From the NCBI RefSeq assembly GCF_008085905.1, contig NZ_VSFF01000020.1, forward strand, positions 1 through 64,000: a DNA stretch of 64,000 nucleotides, read 5' to 3'. A model generated the notes under the pieces. The model was not told where the DNA came from, ran no database searches, and worked only from the letters and a program-made list of their open reading frames with translations. The translations under genes and the position numbers were made by a program. Positions 50,222 through 57,924 of the stretch are shown here, in pieces; the stretch's first letter is position 1, and every line of letters starts with the position of its first letter. Origin of the DNA: Actinomadura syzygii. Lineage in GTDB: Bacteria; Actinomycetota; Actinomycetes; Streptosporangiales; Streptosporangiaceae.

Positions 50222-51661
50222 ATGAAGGCTGAGCACTACGTCGGCGGGGTGCTCCGGTCGGACGGACCGGCGTTCCCGCTGGTCTCGCCCGTCGACGGGA
50301 CGGAGCTCGGCACCGTCCCCGAGGCGACGCGCGAGGTCGTCGACGACGCCGTCACCGCCGCGCGGGCCGCGCTCACCGGGACGTGGGGCGCGCCGGGCGG
50401 AGAGCCGGAGCGGGCCGCCGCGCTGCGCCGCGTCGCGGACGGGATCGACGCCCGCTTCGCGGAATTCGTCGACGCCGAGGTCGCGGACACGGGCAGGCCC
50501 CGCGAGTTCGCGGAGACGGTCGACGTCCCGCGCGCCGCGGGCAACTTCCGCGCCTACGCCGACCTGCTCTACGGGCGTCCCGAGCGGTCGTACACGACTC
50601 CGGTCCCCGGCTGGAGCGTCGGGACGGGCCAGGCGCTCAACTACACGGTGCGCCGCCCGCTCGGCGTCGTCGCGGTCGTCTCGCCGTGGAACCTGCCGCT
50701 GCTGCTGTCCACCTGGAAGATCGCCCCGGCGCTCGCCTGCGGGAACGCCGTCGTGCACAAGCCGTCGGAGGAGACGCCGTCCACCGCGACGCTGCTCGCC
50801 CACGTGATCGCCGACGCGGGGCTCCCGGACGGGGTGTTCAACGTCGTCCACGGGCACGGCGCGGGCGCGGCGGGCGAGTTCCTCACCGGCCACCAGGGCG
50901 TGGACGCGATCGCGTTCACCGGCGAGTCCGCCACCGGCGCCGCGATCATGCGGAACGCCGCCGACCACGTCACGCCCGTCTCGTTCGAGCTGGGCGGCAA
51001 GAACCCGGCGCTGGTCTTCGCCGACGCCGACCTCGACGCCGCCGTGGACGGGACGGTCCGCTCCTGCTTCACCCACTCCGGCCAGATCTGCCTCTGCACC
51101 GAGCGCGTCTACGTCGAGCGCCCGGTCTTCGAGGAGTTCGTCGCCCGGCTCGCGGGCCGCGCCCGCGCGCTCGACGGCTACGGCCCGATGATCTCCGCCG
51201 AGCACCGCGACAAGGTCCTGTCCTACTACGCCCTCGCCCGCGAGGAGGGCGCGACGGTCGTCGCGGGCGGCGGCGTTCCGGAGTTCGGCGACGCCCGCGA
51301 CGGCGGCTTCCACGTCGAGCCGACCGTCCTCACCGGCCTGCCGGAGACGGCCCGCGCCGTCCGCGAGGAGATCTTCGGACCGGTCTGCCACGTCGCGCCG
51401 TTCGACACCGAGGACGAGGCGCTCCGGCTCGCCAACGACAGCCCCTACGGCCTCGCCGCCACGGTGTGGACGCAGAACCTGTCCCGCGCCCACCGGGTCG
51501 CGCCGCGCGTCGAGACCGGGATCGTCTGGGTGAACTGCTGGAACCTCCGCGACCTGCGCACCCCGTTCGGCGGTGTGAAGGCGTCCGGCATCGGACGCGA
51601 GGGCGGGGAATACTCCCTGGACTTCTTCTCCGAGCCCGTCAACGTGTGCGTCCAGATCTGA
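50222..51661 (+). CDS. 2-Aminomuconic 6-semialdehyde dehydrogenase (479 aa)
   Basis: NAD-dependent aldehyde dehydrogenase. Asn157 (SPWNLPLL), catalytic Glu256 (FELGGKNP) and nucleophile Cys290 (SCFTHSGQICLCTERV) are in place. The ICLC context is characteristic of the 2-hydroxy-/2-aminomuconic semialdehyde group. It oxidises the ring-fission semialdehyde to 2-aminomuconate. GGGAGG precedes ATG 50222. The next gene starts 11 bp after the stop. Confidence 0.88.
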   Translation: MKAEHYVGGVLRSDGPAFPLVSPVDGTELGTVPEATREVVDDAVTAARAALTGTWGAPGGEPERAAALRRVADGIDARFAEFVDAEVADTGRPREFAETVDVPRAAGNFRAYADLLYGRPERSYTTPVPGWSVGTGQALNYTVRRPLGVVAVVSPWNLPLLLSTWKIAPALACGNAVVHKPSEETPSTATLLAHVIADAGLPDGVFNVVHGHGAGAAGEFLTGHQGVDAIAFTGESATGAAIMRNAADHVTPVSFELGGKNPALVFADADLDAAVDGTVRSCFTHSGQICLCTERVYVERPVFEEFVARLAGRARALDGYGPMISAEHRDKVLSYYALAREEGATVVAGGGVPEFGDARDGGFHVEPTVLTGLPETARAVREEIFGPVCHVAPFDTEDEALRLANDSPYGLAATVWTQNLSRAHRVAPRVETGIVWVNCWNLRDLRTPFGGVKASGIGREGGEYSLDFFSEPVNVCVQI

Positions 51662-51672
51662 GAGCGAGCCCC

Positions 51673-52461
51673 GTGACCACGACGAACATCGACGCCGCCG
51701 CCGAGCGCATCCTCGGCGCCCACTCCGGCGGCATCCCGTGCGCGCCCGTCCGCGACCTGATCGCGACGGCGGACGAGGCGTACGCCGTCCAGGACCGGCT
51801 GACCGAGCGCTGGCTGGCCGAGGGCCGCCGCCTCGCCGGACGCAAGATCGGCCTGACGTCCAGGGCCGTGCAGGAGCAGCTCGGCGTGGACAGCCCCGAC
51901 TTCGGGATGCTGTTCGCCGACATGGCCGTCCCGGACGGCGCGGAGATCCCCGTGGGCGCGGTGCTCCAGCCGCGCGCCGAGGCGGAGGTCGCGCTCGTCC
52001 TGGAGCACGACCTGACGCACGAGCGGCACACCGCCGCCGACCTGATCCGCGCGACCGCGTTCGCGCTGCCCGCCATCGAGGTGGTCGGCAGCCGCGTCCG
52101 CGACTGGGACATCACGCTCGCCGACACCGTCGCCGACAACGCCTCGTCCGGGATGTACGTGCTGGGCAACCGTCCCGTGCTCCTCAAGGACGTCGACCTG
52201 CGCCTGTGCGGGATGGTCATGGAGCGGCGCGGCGAGCAGGTCTCCACCGGCAACGGCGCGGCCTGCCTCGGCCACCCGCTGAACGCGGCGCTGTGGCTCG
52301 CGGACACCCTCGTCCGCGTCGGGCGCCCGCTGCGCGCGGGCGACACGGTGCTGACCGGCGCGCTCGGCCCGGTCGTCCCGGCCGCGCCAGGCGACGTCTT
52401 CGAGGCCCGCGTCGACGGCCTCGGCGACGTCCGCGTCGCTTTCGGCAAGGAGGCCCGATGA
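51673..52461 (+). CDS. 2-Keto-4-pentenoate hydratase (262 aa)
   Basis: MhpD/DmpE family. It hydrates 2-hydroxypenta-2,4-dienoate to 4-hydroxy-2-oxovalerate late in the pathway. Landmarks are GRKIGLTSRAVQEQLGVDSPD, Glu in RAEAEVALVLEHDL, AIEVVGSRVRDWDITLADTV and NGAACLGHPLNAALWLAD. These include the acidic metal ligands. GTG 51673 has GAGAGCGAG upstream. The next ORF starts in an ATGA overlap. Confidence 0.88.
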   Translation: MTTTNIDAAAERILGAHSGGIPCAPVRDLIATADEAYAVQDRLTERWLAEGRRLAGRKIGLTSRAVQEQLGVDSPDFGMLFADMAVPDGAEIPVGAVLQPRAEAEVALVLEHDLTHERHTAADLIRATAFALPAIEVVGSRVRDWDITLADTVADNASSGMYVLGNRPVLLKDVDLRLCGMVMERRGEQVSTGNGAACLGHPLNAALWLADTLVRVGRPLRAGDTVLTGALGPVVPAAPGDVFEARVDGLGDVRVAFGKEAR

Positions 52462-52535
52462 CCGCAGCGAAGCGAGGATCGTCGGGCCTCTTCTTCGGGG
52501 GCCTGGGGGTCGTCCCCCAGAAAGGCAGGGGCTGA
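52458..52535 (+). CDS. Possible 25-residue peptide ORF bridging hydratase and decarboxylase
   Basis: ATG 52458 overlaps the hydratase stop (ATGA) and follows AAGGAGG at 5-bp spacing. The ORF ends with TGA at 52533-52535, where the decarboxylase ATG begins. The product MTAAKRGSSGLFFGGLG... has no known family, and its C-terminal part is coded by a GC-rich hairpin repeat. Either a real coupling peptide or an accidental frame opened by a repeat insertion that keeps translation going to the next gene. Confidence 0.4.
   Translation: MTAAKRGSSGLFFGGLGVVPQKGRG
52496..52522. repeat. GC-rich hairpin repeat, copy A
   Basis: CGGGGGC then a 7-bp stem CTGGGGG/CCCCCAG around a TCGT loop (52503-52509 with 52514-52520). 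The same plan, with a TCGT loop, recurs at 57816-57846. It lies in the 73-bp gap between hydratase and decarboxylase. Confidence 0.65.
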
Positions 52536-53278
52536 TGGTGGACGTCGAAGGGCTCGCCGCCCGGCTGGACGAGGCCGCTCGCGACCTCACCGCCATCCCG
52601 AAGCTCACCGACACCGCACCGCTCGACGTCCCGGGCGCGTATGCGGTGCAGCGGGCCGGGATCGAGCGGCGCCGCGGCGCGGGGGAGCGGCTCGCCGGGG
52701 TGAAGATGGGCTTCACCAGCCGCGCGAAGATGGCGCAGATGGGCGTGGACGACGTCATCTGGGGCCTCCTCACCGACGCGATGGTCGCCGAGTCGTCCGT
52801 GGACGTGTCCCGGCTCATCCACCCGCGCGTCGAGCCGGAGATCGCCTACCTGATCGGACGCGAGGTCCGCTCGCCCGCCGAGGTCGAGTCGGCCGTCGCC
52901 GGGGTCGCGGTCGGCTTCGAGGTTCTCGACTCCCGCTACCGCGACTTCAAGTTCACCCTCCCGGACGTGATCGCGGACAACGCGTCCGCCGCCCGGTTCG
53001 GGTTCGGCGCCTGGCACCCGCCGCGCGACGTGTCGAACGTCGGGCTGCTCCTGGAGATCGACGGACGCGTGGTGCAGGCGGGGTCGTCGGCGGCGATCCT
53101 CGGGGACCCGGCGCGGTCGCTGCGCGCGGCGGCGCGGCTCGCGCTCGGCGCGGGCATCGCGCTCGAACCCGGTTGGGTCGTCCTCGCGGGGGCGGCCACG
53201 GCGGCCGTCCCGCTGCCGAAGGACGCGCACGTCCGCGTCACCGGCGCCGGGCTCGGCTCCGTGGAGGTGACCACGTGA
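52535..53278 (+). CDS. 4-Oxalocrotonate decarboxylase (247 aa)
   Basis: Decarboxylates 2-oxo-3-hexenedioate (4-oxalocrotonate) to 2-hydroxypentadienoate. It is a paralogue of the hydratase: VKMGFTSRAKMAQMGVDD, then RVEPEIAYLIGREV with the metal Glu residues, and GFEVLDSRYRDFKFTLPDVIADN. In DmpH/DmpE systems the two enzymes form a complex, consistent with adjacency. ATG 52535 has GGCAGGGG upstream and touches the small ORF stop (TGATG). Confidence 0.87.
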   Translation: MVDVEGLAARLDEAARDLTAIPKLTDTAPLDVPGAYAVQRAGIERRRGAGERLAGVKMGFTSRAKMAQMGVDDVIWGLLTDAMVAESSVDVSRLIHPRVEPEIAYLIGREVRSPAEVESAVAGVAVGFEVLDSRYRDFKFTLPDVIADNASAARFGFGAWHPPRDVSNVGLLLEIDGRVVQAGSSAAILGDPARSLRAAARLALGAGIALEPGWVVLAGAATAAVPLPKDAHVRVTGAGLGSVEVTT

Positions 53279-53730
53279 CCGGCAATGTGACCGGCGACGC
53301 GATCCTCGTCGACGGCAAGGCCCGCCCGCGCGGACGGTTCCCGCACGTCAAGCGCGCCGGAGACTTCCTGTACGTGTCCGGCACCAGCTCCCGCCGCCCG
53401 GACGGCACGTTCGCCGGAGCGTCCGCCGACCCGATGGGCGTCACCGACCTCGACATCCGGGCGCAGACCCGCGCCGTCATCGAGAACGTCCGCGACCTGC
53501 TGGAGGCGGCGGGCGGCGGGCTGTCCGACGTCGTCAACGTGACGACCTACCTGGTGAGCATGAACGACTTCGGCGGATACAACGAGGTCTACGGCGAGTA
53601 CTTCGACGAGACGGGCCCGGCCCGCACGACGGTCGCCGTCCACCAGCTCCCGCACCCGCACCTGCTGATCGAGATCGCGTGCGTCGCGCACGTCCCCGCT
53701 GACCGCCCTGGTAAGGAGGCCGGATCATGA
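53275..53730 (+). CDS. RidA-family 2-aminomuconate deaminase (151 aa)
   Basis: A YjgF/YER057c/UK114-fold trimer. Marks are FPHVKRAGDFLYVSGTSSRRPDG, IENVRDLLEAAGGGLSDVVNVTTYLVSMNDF and TTVAVHQLPHPHLLIEI; the family Arg near the end is absent. In the operon it should release ammonia from 2-aminomuconate to give 4-oxalocrotonate. It starts at GTG 53275 in a GTGA overlap and ends in an ATGA overlap, so translation is coupled on both sides. Confidence 0.85.
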   Translation: MTGNVTGDAILVDGKARPRGRFPHVKRAGDFLYVSGTSSRRPDGTFAGASADPMGVTDLDIRAQTRAVIENVRDLLEAAGGGLSDVVNVTTYLVSMNDFGGYNEVYGEYFDETGPARTTVAVHQLPHPHLLIEIACVAHVPADRPGKEAGS

Positions 53731-54299
53731 CCCTGCCGCAGTTGTCCTTCGGACGGCCGTTCAACTTCGAGTCCTGGATCGACGAGCACCGCGACCTGCT
53801 GAAGCCGCCGGTCGGCAACGTCCAGGTGTTCGACGACGCCGGGCTGATCGTCATGGTGGTCGGCGGCCCGAACCAGCGGACCGACTTCCACGACGACCCG
53901 AAGGAGGAGTTCTTCTACCAGCTCAAGGGCAACATGGTCCTCCGCGTCATGGAGGACGTCGGCCGCCCGCCCGTCGACCTCCAGATCAACGAGGGCGACG
54001 TGTTCCTGCTGCCGCCGCACGTCCGGCACTCCCCGCAGCGTCCCGAGATCGGCTCCATCGGCCTCGTCGTGGAGGTCCCGCGCCCGGAGGGCATGACCGA
54101 GGCGTTCGAGTGGTACTGCACCGAGTGCCACCACCTCGTCCACCGCGCCGAACTCCAGGTCCGCTCGATCGTGGACGACCTGCCGCCCGTGTTCCAGGGC
54201 TTCTACGACGGCGACCGCAAGTGCCCGAACTGCGGGGCCGTCCACCCGGGGAAGCAGTGGCCGCAGGCGATGGTCCCGGCGACGGCGCCCCGTGACTGA
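53727..54299 (+). CDS. nbaC: 3-Hydroxyanthranilate 3,4-dioxygenase (190 aa)
   Basis: Opens the ring of 3-hydroxyanthranilate to 2-amino-3-carboxymuconate semialdehyde. The catalytic Fe ligands are visible as His55, Glu61 (RTDFHDDPKEEFFYQ) and His101; the substrate-binding residues are Arg51, Arg105 and Glu116. The bacterial rubredoxin-like second iron site is intact: Cys131, Cys134, Cys166 and Cys169. Length and residues fit the bacterial form. ATG 53727 overlaps the RidA stop and has AAGGAGG upstream; the next gene overlaps by 8 bp. Confidence 0.93.
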   Translation: MTLPQLSFGRPFNFESWIDEHRDLLKPPVGNVQVFDDAGLIVMVVGGPNQRTDFHDDPKEEFFYQLKGNMVLRVMEDVGRPPVDLQINEGDVFLLPPHVRHSPQRPEIGSIGLVVEVPRPEGMTEAFEWYCTECHHLVHRAELQVRSIVDDLPPVFQGFYDGDRKCPNCGAVHPGKQWPQAMVPATAPRD

Positions 54300-55353
54300 C
54301 GGCGTGACCGACGGCGTGACCGGCGGGCGGGTCTTCGACGTCCACGCGCACGTCTTCCCGCCCATCGGCCGGGACGAGGCGCGCGTGCTGGCCGGGGCGG
54401 ACGAGCCGTGGCTGCGCGTCGACGGCGGCGGCGCCGGGATGATGATGAGCGGCGACGACGAGTACCGCCCCGTCGGCGAGGCGCTCTGGGACCCGGCGCG
54501 CCGCATCGCCGACATGGACGCGGCGGGCGTCGACGCGCAGGCCGTGTCGTCCACGCCGCTGATGTTCGGGTACGCGGCGGAGCCGTCCCGCGCCGCCGAC
54601 TGGTGCGACCTCGTCAACGACCGCATCCTCGCGTTCTGCGCCGCCGACCCCGACCGGCTGCTGCCGCTCTGCCAGGTCCCGCTCCAGGACCCGGCGCTCG
54701 CCTGCGAGGTCGCGACGCGGGCGGCGGCGGACGGGCACCGCGGCGTCCACATCGGAAACCACGTCGGCGAGCGCAACCTCGACGACGACGGGATCGTCGC
54801 GTTCCTCGCGCACTGCGCGGGGCTCGGGCTGCCCGTCCTCGCCCACCCGTGGGACATGCTCGGCGCGTCCCGGATGCGCGGCCACATGCTGCCGTGGCTG
54901 TGCGGGATGCCCGCCGAGACGCAGCTCAGCATCCTCGGGCTGATGCTGTCCGGCGCGTTCGAGCGGATCCCGGAGTCGCTGCGGCTGTGCTTCTGCCACG
55001 GCGGCGGCAGCTTCGCGTTCCTGCTCGGACGCGCCGACAACGCCTGGCGGCGGCGCGACCTCGTCCGCGCGGACTCGCCGCGCCCGCCGTCGGAGTACGT
55101 GGACCGGTTCTCCGTCGACTCCGCCGTGTTCGACCCGCGCGCCCTCCGCCTGCTCGTGGACGTCATGGGCCCCGAGCGCGTCATGCTCGGCACCGACTAC
55201 CCGTTCCCGCTCGGCGAGCAGGACCCGGGCGCGACGATCCGCGCCTGCCCCGGCCTGGACGACGCCGAACGCGCCCTCCTGCTCGGCGGCAACGCCGACG
55301 CGTTCTTCGCCCCGGCCCACGCCCTCGTGACGACCGAAGGATCGGTGCAGTGA
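54292..55353 (+). CDS. nbaD: 2-Amino-3-carboxymuconate-6-semialdehyde decarboxylase (353 aa)
   Basis: An amidohydrolase-superfamily decarboxylase. Metal ligands are His18 and His20 (FDVHAHVFPP), His in LAHPWDML, His in CFCHGGGSF and Asp in GTDYPFPLG. It competes with spontaneous quinolinate formation by removing CO2 to give 2-aminomuconic semialdehyde. Starts GTG 54292, 54304 and 54316 are in frame in a VTDGVTDGVTGG repeat; the true one is unclear. The stop overlaps kynureninase (GTGA). Confidence 0.9.
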   Translation: MTDGVTDGVTGGRVFDVHAHVFPPIGRDEARVLAGADEPWLRVDGGGAGMMMSGDDEYRPVGEALWDPARRIADMDAAGVDAQAVSSTPLMFGYAAEPSRAADWCDLVNDRILAFCAADPDRLLPLCQVPLQDPALACEVATRAAADGHRGVHIGNHVGERNLDDDGIVAFLAHCAGLGLPVLAHPWDMLGASRMRGHMLPWLCGMPAETQLSILGLMLSGAFERIPESLRLCFCHGGGSFAFLLGRADNAWRRRDLVRADSPRPPSEYVDRFSVDSAVFDPRALRLLVDVMGPERVMLGTDYPFPLGEQDPGATIRACPGLDDAERALLLGGNADAFFAPAHALVTTEGSVQ

Positions 55354-56609
55354 GTCTCGAAGAGGAGGCGCGGCGGCTCGACGCGGCCGACCCGCTGCCG
55401 ACGCTGCGCGGCGAGTTCCACGTCCCGCCCGCGCCGGGCGGCCCGCACGCGGAGGCGGCGTACTTCGCCGGGAACTCCCTCGGCCTCCAGCCGCGCCGCG
55501 CCGCCGACCTGCTCCGCGAGGAGCTGGACGACTGGGCGCGGCTCGCCGTCGAGGCGCACACGCGGGGACGGCGCCCGTGGGTGGCCTATCACGAGCCGCT
55601 CCGCGAGCCCGCCGCCCGGCTCGTCGGCGCGCTGCCGCACGAGGTCGTCGCGATGAACTCGCTGACGGTGAACCTGCACCTGCTGATGGCGAGCTTCTAC
55701 CGGCCCGCCGGGTCACGGACCCGGATCGTGATCGAGGACGCGGCGTTCCCGTCCGACTCGTACGCGGTCGCGAGCCAGGCCGTCCACCACGGGCTCGACC
55801 CGGCCGGGACGGTCGTCCGGCTGCGTCCCCGCCCCGGCGAGGACGTCCTGCGGACGGAGGACGTCCTCGCCTACCTCGAACGCGAGGGCGGCACGGTCGC
55901 GCTCGTCCTGCTCGGCGGCGTCAACTACCTGACCGGCCAGCTCATGGACATCCCGGCGATCACCAAGGCGGGCCGCGCCGCCGGGGCCGTGGTCGGCTGG
56001 GACCTCGCGCACGCGGCCGGGAACGTGCCGCTGCGCCTGCACGACTGGGACGTCGACTTCGCCGCCTGGTGCACCTACAAGTACCTGAACGGCGGGCCGG
56101 GCGCGGTTGCCGGATGCTTCGTCCATGAGCGGCACGTCCGGGACGCGTCCGTGCCGAAGCTCTCGGGCTGGTGGGGGACGGACCCGTCCGTCCGGTTCCG
56201 CATGGACCCGGACATCGCGCCGCCCGCGTCCGCCGACGCCTGGCAGCTCTCCAACCCGCCGATCCTGGCGCTCGCCCCGGTGCTGGCGTCGCTGGAGATC
56301 TTCGACCGGGTCGGGATGGACGCGCTGCGCGCCAAGAGCGAGCGCCTCACCGGCTACCTGGCGTCCCGCCTCGCGCCCGTCGCCGGAGTCGAGATCGTCA
56401 CCCCGTCCGACCCGGCCGCGCGCGGCGCCCAGCTCTCGCTGCGGGTCCCGGACGCGGGCGGACTGACGCGGCGGCTCGCGGAGGCGCACGGCGTGATCGC
56501 GGACGCCCGCGAACCCGACATCGTGCGCCTGGCGCCCGTCCCGCTGTACTGCACGTTCCACGACTGCCACCGCGCCGCCGAGGCCCTCGCCGACCTCCTC
56601 AAGCGGTAG
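55350..56609 (+). CDS. kynU: Kynureninase (419 aa)
   Basis: A PLP enzyme of the aspartate aminotransferase fold that splits (3-hydroxy)kynurenine to (3-hydroxy)anthranilate and alanine. The Schiff-base Lys244 is in CTYKYLNGGPG; Asp218 and His221 (GWDLAHAAGN) contact the cofactor; YFAGNSLGLQPR opens the fold and SGWWGTDPSVRF is family-specific. GTG 55350 overlaps the previous stop with AAGGA upstream. Last gene of the catabolic operon; MFS is convergent just beyond. Confidence 0.93.
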   Translation: MSLEEEARRLDAADPLPTLRGEFHVPPAPGGPHAEAAYFAGNSLGLQPRRAADLLREELDDWARLAVEAHTRGRRPWVAYHEPLREPAARLVGALPHEVVAMNSLTVNLHLLMASFYRPAGSRTRIVIEDAAFPSDSYAVASQAVHHGLDPAGTVVRLRPRPGEDVLRTEDVLAYLEREGGTVALVLLGGVNYLTGQLMDIPAITKAGRAAGAVVGWDLAHAAGNVPLRLHDWDVDFAAWCTYKYLNGGPGAVAGCFVHERHVRDASVPKLSGWWGTDPSVRFRMDPDIAPPASADAWQLSNPPILALAPVLASLEIFDRVGMDALRAKSERLTGYLASRLAPVAGVEIVTPSDPAARGAQLSLRVPDAGGLTRRLAEAHGVIADAREPDIVRLAPVPLYCTFHDCHRAAEALADLLKR

Positions 56610-56615
56610 GCGCGG

Positions 56616-57860
56616 TCAGCATTCCCGCGTGGTCAGCGCGGGGCTCTCGCTCGGTTCGGGCCGGGCGTCCGGCGCGGCGGCCCCGCCGGACGGACGGGCG
56701 CGGAGCGCGCCCGCCGAGACCGTCATCACCGCGACGATGCAGGTGATCATGGCGAAGGCGGCCGGGTAGGAGAGGGTGCCCGCCGTCCAGCCGGTGACGG
56801 CGGGCGCGGTCAGCCCGGACAGGTAGGTGATCGTCGCGACGCCCGCCACGCCCTCGCCGGGCGTCGCGCCCCGATCGGCCGCCGCCGCGAACACCAGCGG
56901 GACGACCGTCGCGACCCCGATGCCGATCAGCGCGAACCCGGTGATCGCGGTCCACGGCGCGCGCGCCGCCACGACCAGGACGCCGCCGAGCACCGCGACC
57001 CCGCCCCCGCACCGGACGACCTTCGGCGCGCCGAGCCGCCGCACCAGCCGGTCCCCGGCGAGCCGCGTCGCCGCCATGCAGGTCATGAAGACGGTGAAGC
57101 TCGCGGCGGCGAGGCCGGGGCCCGCGTCGGTGACCTCGGTGAGATAGACGGCGGTCCAGTCGGCGCTGGCGCCCTCGGCGAACGTCCCGCAGAACCCGAC
57201 GAGCCCGATGGCGAGGATCGCCCGGTTCGGTAGGGCGAACCGGCGCGGCGCGGGGACGCCGGCGGCGGGACGGTCGGGGAGCAGCCCGCGTCCGCCCGCG
57301 ATGCCGACGCCGAGCAGCACGGCGGCGACCAGTCCGAGGTGCAGCCGGGCGTCCACGCCGTGGTGCGCGGCGAGGATCCCGACGCCGCCCGCCGCGAGGC
57401 TGCCGACGCACCACAGCCCGTGCAGCCCGGACATGACCGGGCGTCCGATCGCCCGCTCCACCGCGACGGCGTGCGAGTTCATCACGACGTCGCTCATCCC
57501 GGCGGCGGCGCCGTAGAGCAGCATCGCGGCGAACAGCCAGCCGGGCGCGGGCGCGAGCGCGGGCAGCGCGATGATCGCGCACCAGGCGGCGATCAGCAGC
57601 CGGACGGCGCGCCGCTCGCCGATCCGGTGCGCCACCCGGCTCGCCGTCGGCATGCCGGTGAAGGCGCCGATGGACGGGCACAGCAGCGCGAGGCCGAGGA
57701 CGGAGGGGGAGAGGTCCAGCCGGTCCTGGATCCAGGGGATGCGGGTGGCGAGCGTCCCGGCGACGGCTCCGTGGGCGATGAAGATCACGCCGATGGCGCG
57801 GTGCTCCCGGCTTTTCCGGGGGGTCCGGGGGGTCGTCCCCCCGGAATGACGGAGATGCAT
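56616..57860 (-). CDS. MFS transporter (414 aa)
   Basis: Twelve hydrophobic segments, with a motif-A-like GAFTGMPTASRVAHRIGERR between TM2 and TM3. The family is unspecific; it may export or import a sugar, or a pathway compound from the adjoining catabolic operon, which it meets end to end (6 bp gap). ATG 57860 puts GC-hairpin copy B inside codons 6-15; the true start might lie just after it, but no ribosome site is seen there. It is divergent from a ROK regulator over a 64-bp gap holding a perfect palindrome. Confidence 0.82.
   Translation of the reverse strand: MHLRHSGGTTPRTPRKSREHRAIGVIFIAHGAVAGTLATRIPWIQDRLDLSPSVLGLALLCPSIGAFTGMPTASRVAHRIGERRAVRLLIAAWCAIIALPALAPAPGWLFAAMLLYGAAAGMSDVVMNSHAVAVERAIGRPVMSGLHGLWCVGSLAAGGVGILAAHHGVDARLHLGLVAAVLLGVGIAGGRGLLPDRPAAGVPAPRRFALPNRAILAIGLVGFCGTFAEGASADWTAVYLTEVTDAGPGLAAASFTVFMTCMAATRLAGDRLVRRLGAPKVVRCGGGVAVLGGVLVVAARAPWTAITGFALIGIGVATVVPLVFAAAADRGATPGEGVAGVATITYLSGLTAPAVTGWTAGTLSYPAAFAMITCIVAVMTVSAGALRARPSGGAAAPDARPEPSESPALTTREC
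57816..57846. repeat. GC-rich hairpin repeat, copy B
   Basis: Two direct CCGGGGGGT units precede a 9-bp stem (57824-57832 with 57837-57845) around a TCGT loop. It is the same design as copy A 5.3 kb away. It lies within the first codons of the annotated MFS gene. Confidence 0.65.
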
Positions 57861-57874
57861 GGTTGGGAAACTAA

Positions 57875-57889
57875 CAGGAAGGCTTCCTG
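57875..57889. promoter_or_regulatory. ROK-type operator palindrome
   Basis: A perfect CAGGAAG-G-CTTCCTG palindrome lies between the divergent MFS and ROK starts, followed by a TATAAG box (57901-57906) reading towards ROK. The GGAA-TTCC core resembles actinobacterial ROK operators (known in general, not tested here). Confidence 0.55.
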
Positions 57890-57924
57890 ATGAAAAGAGA
57901 TATAAGGCAGGAACCCTGACTAAT

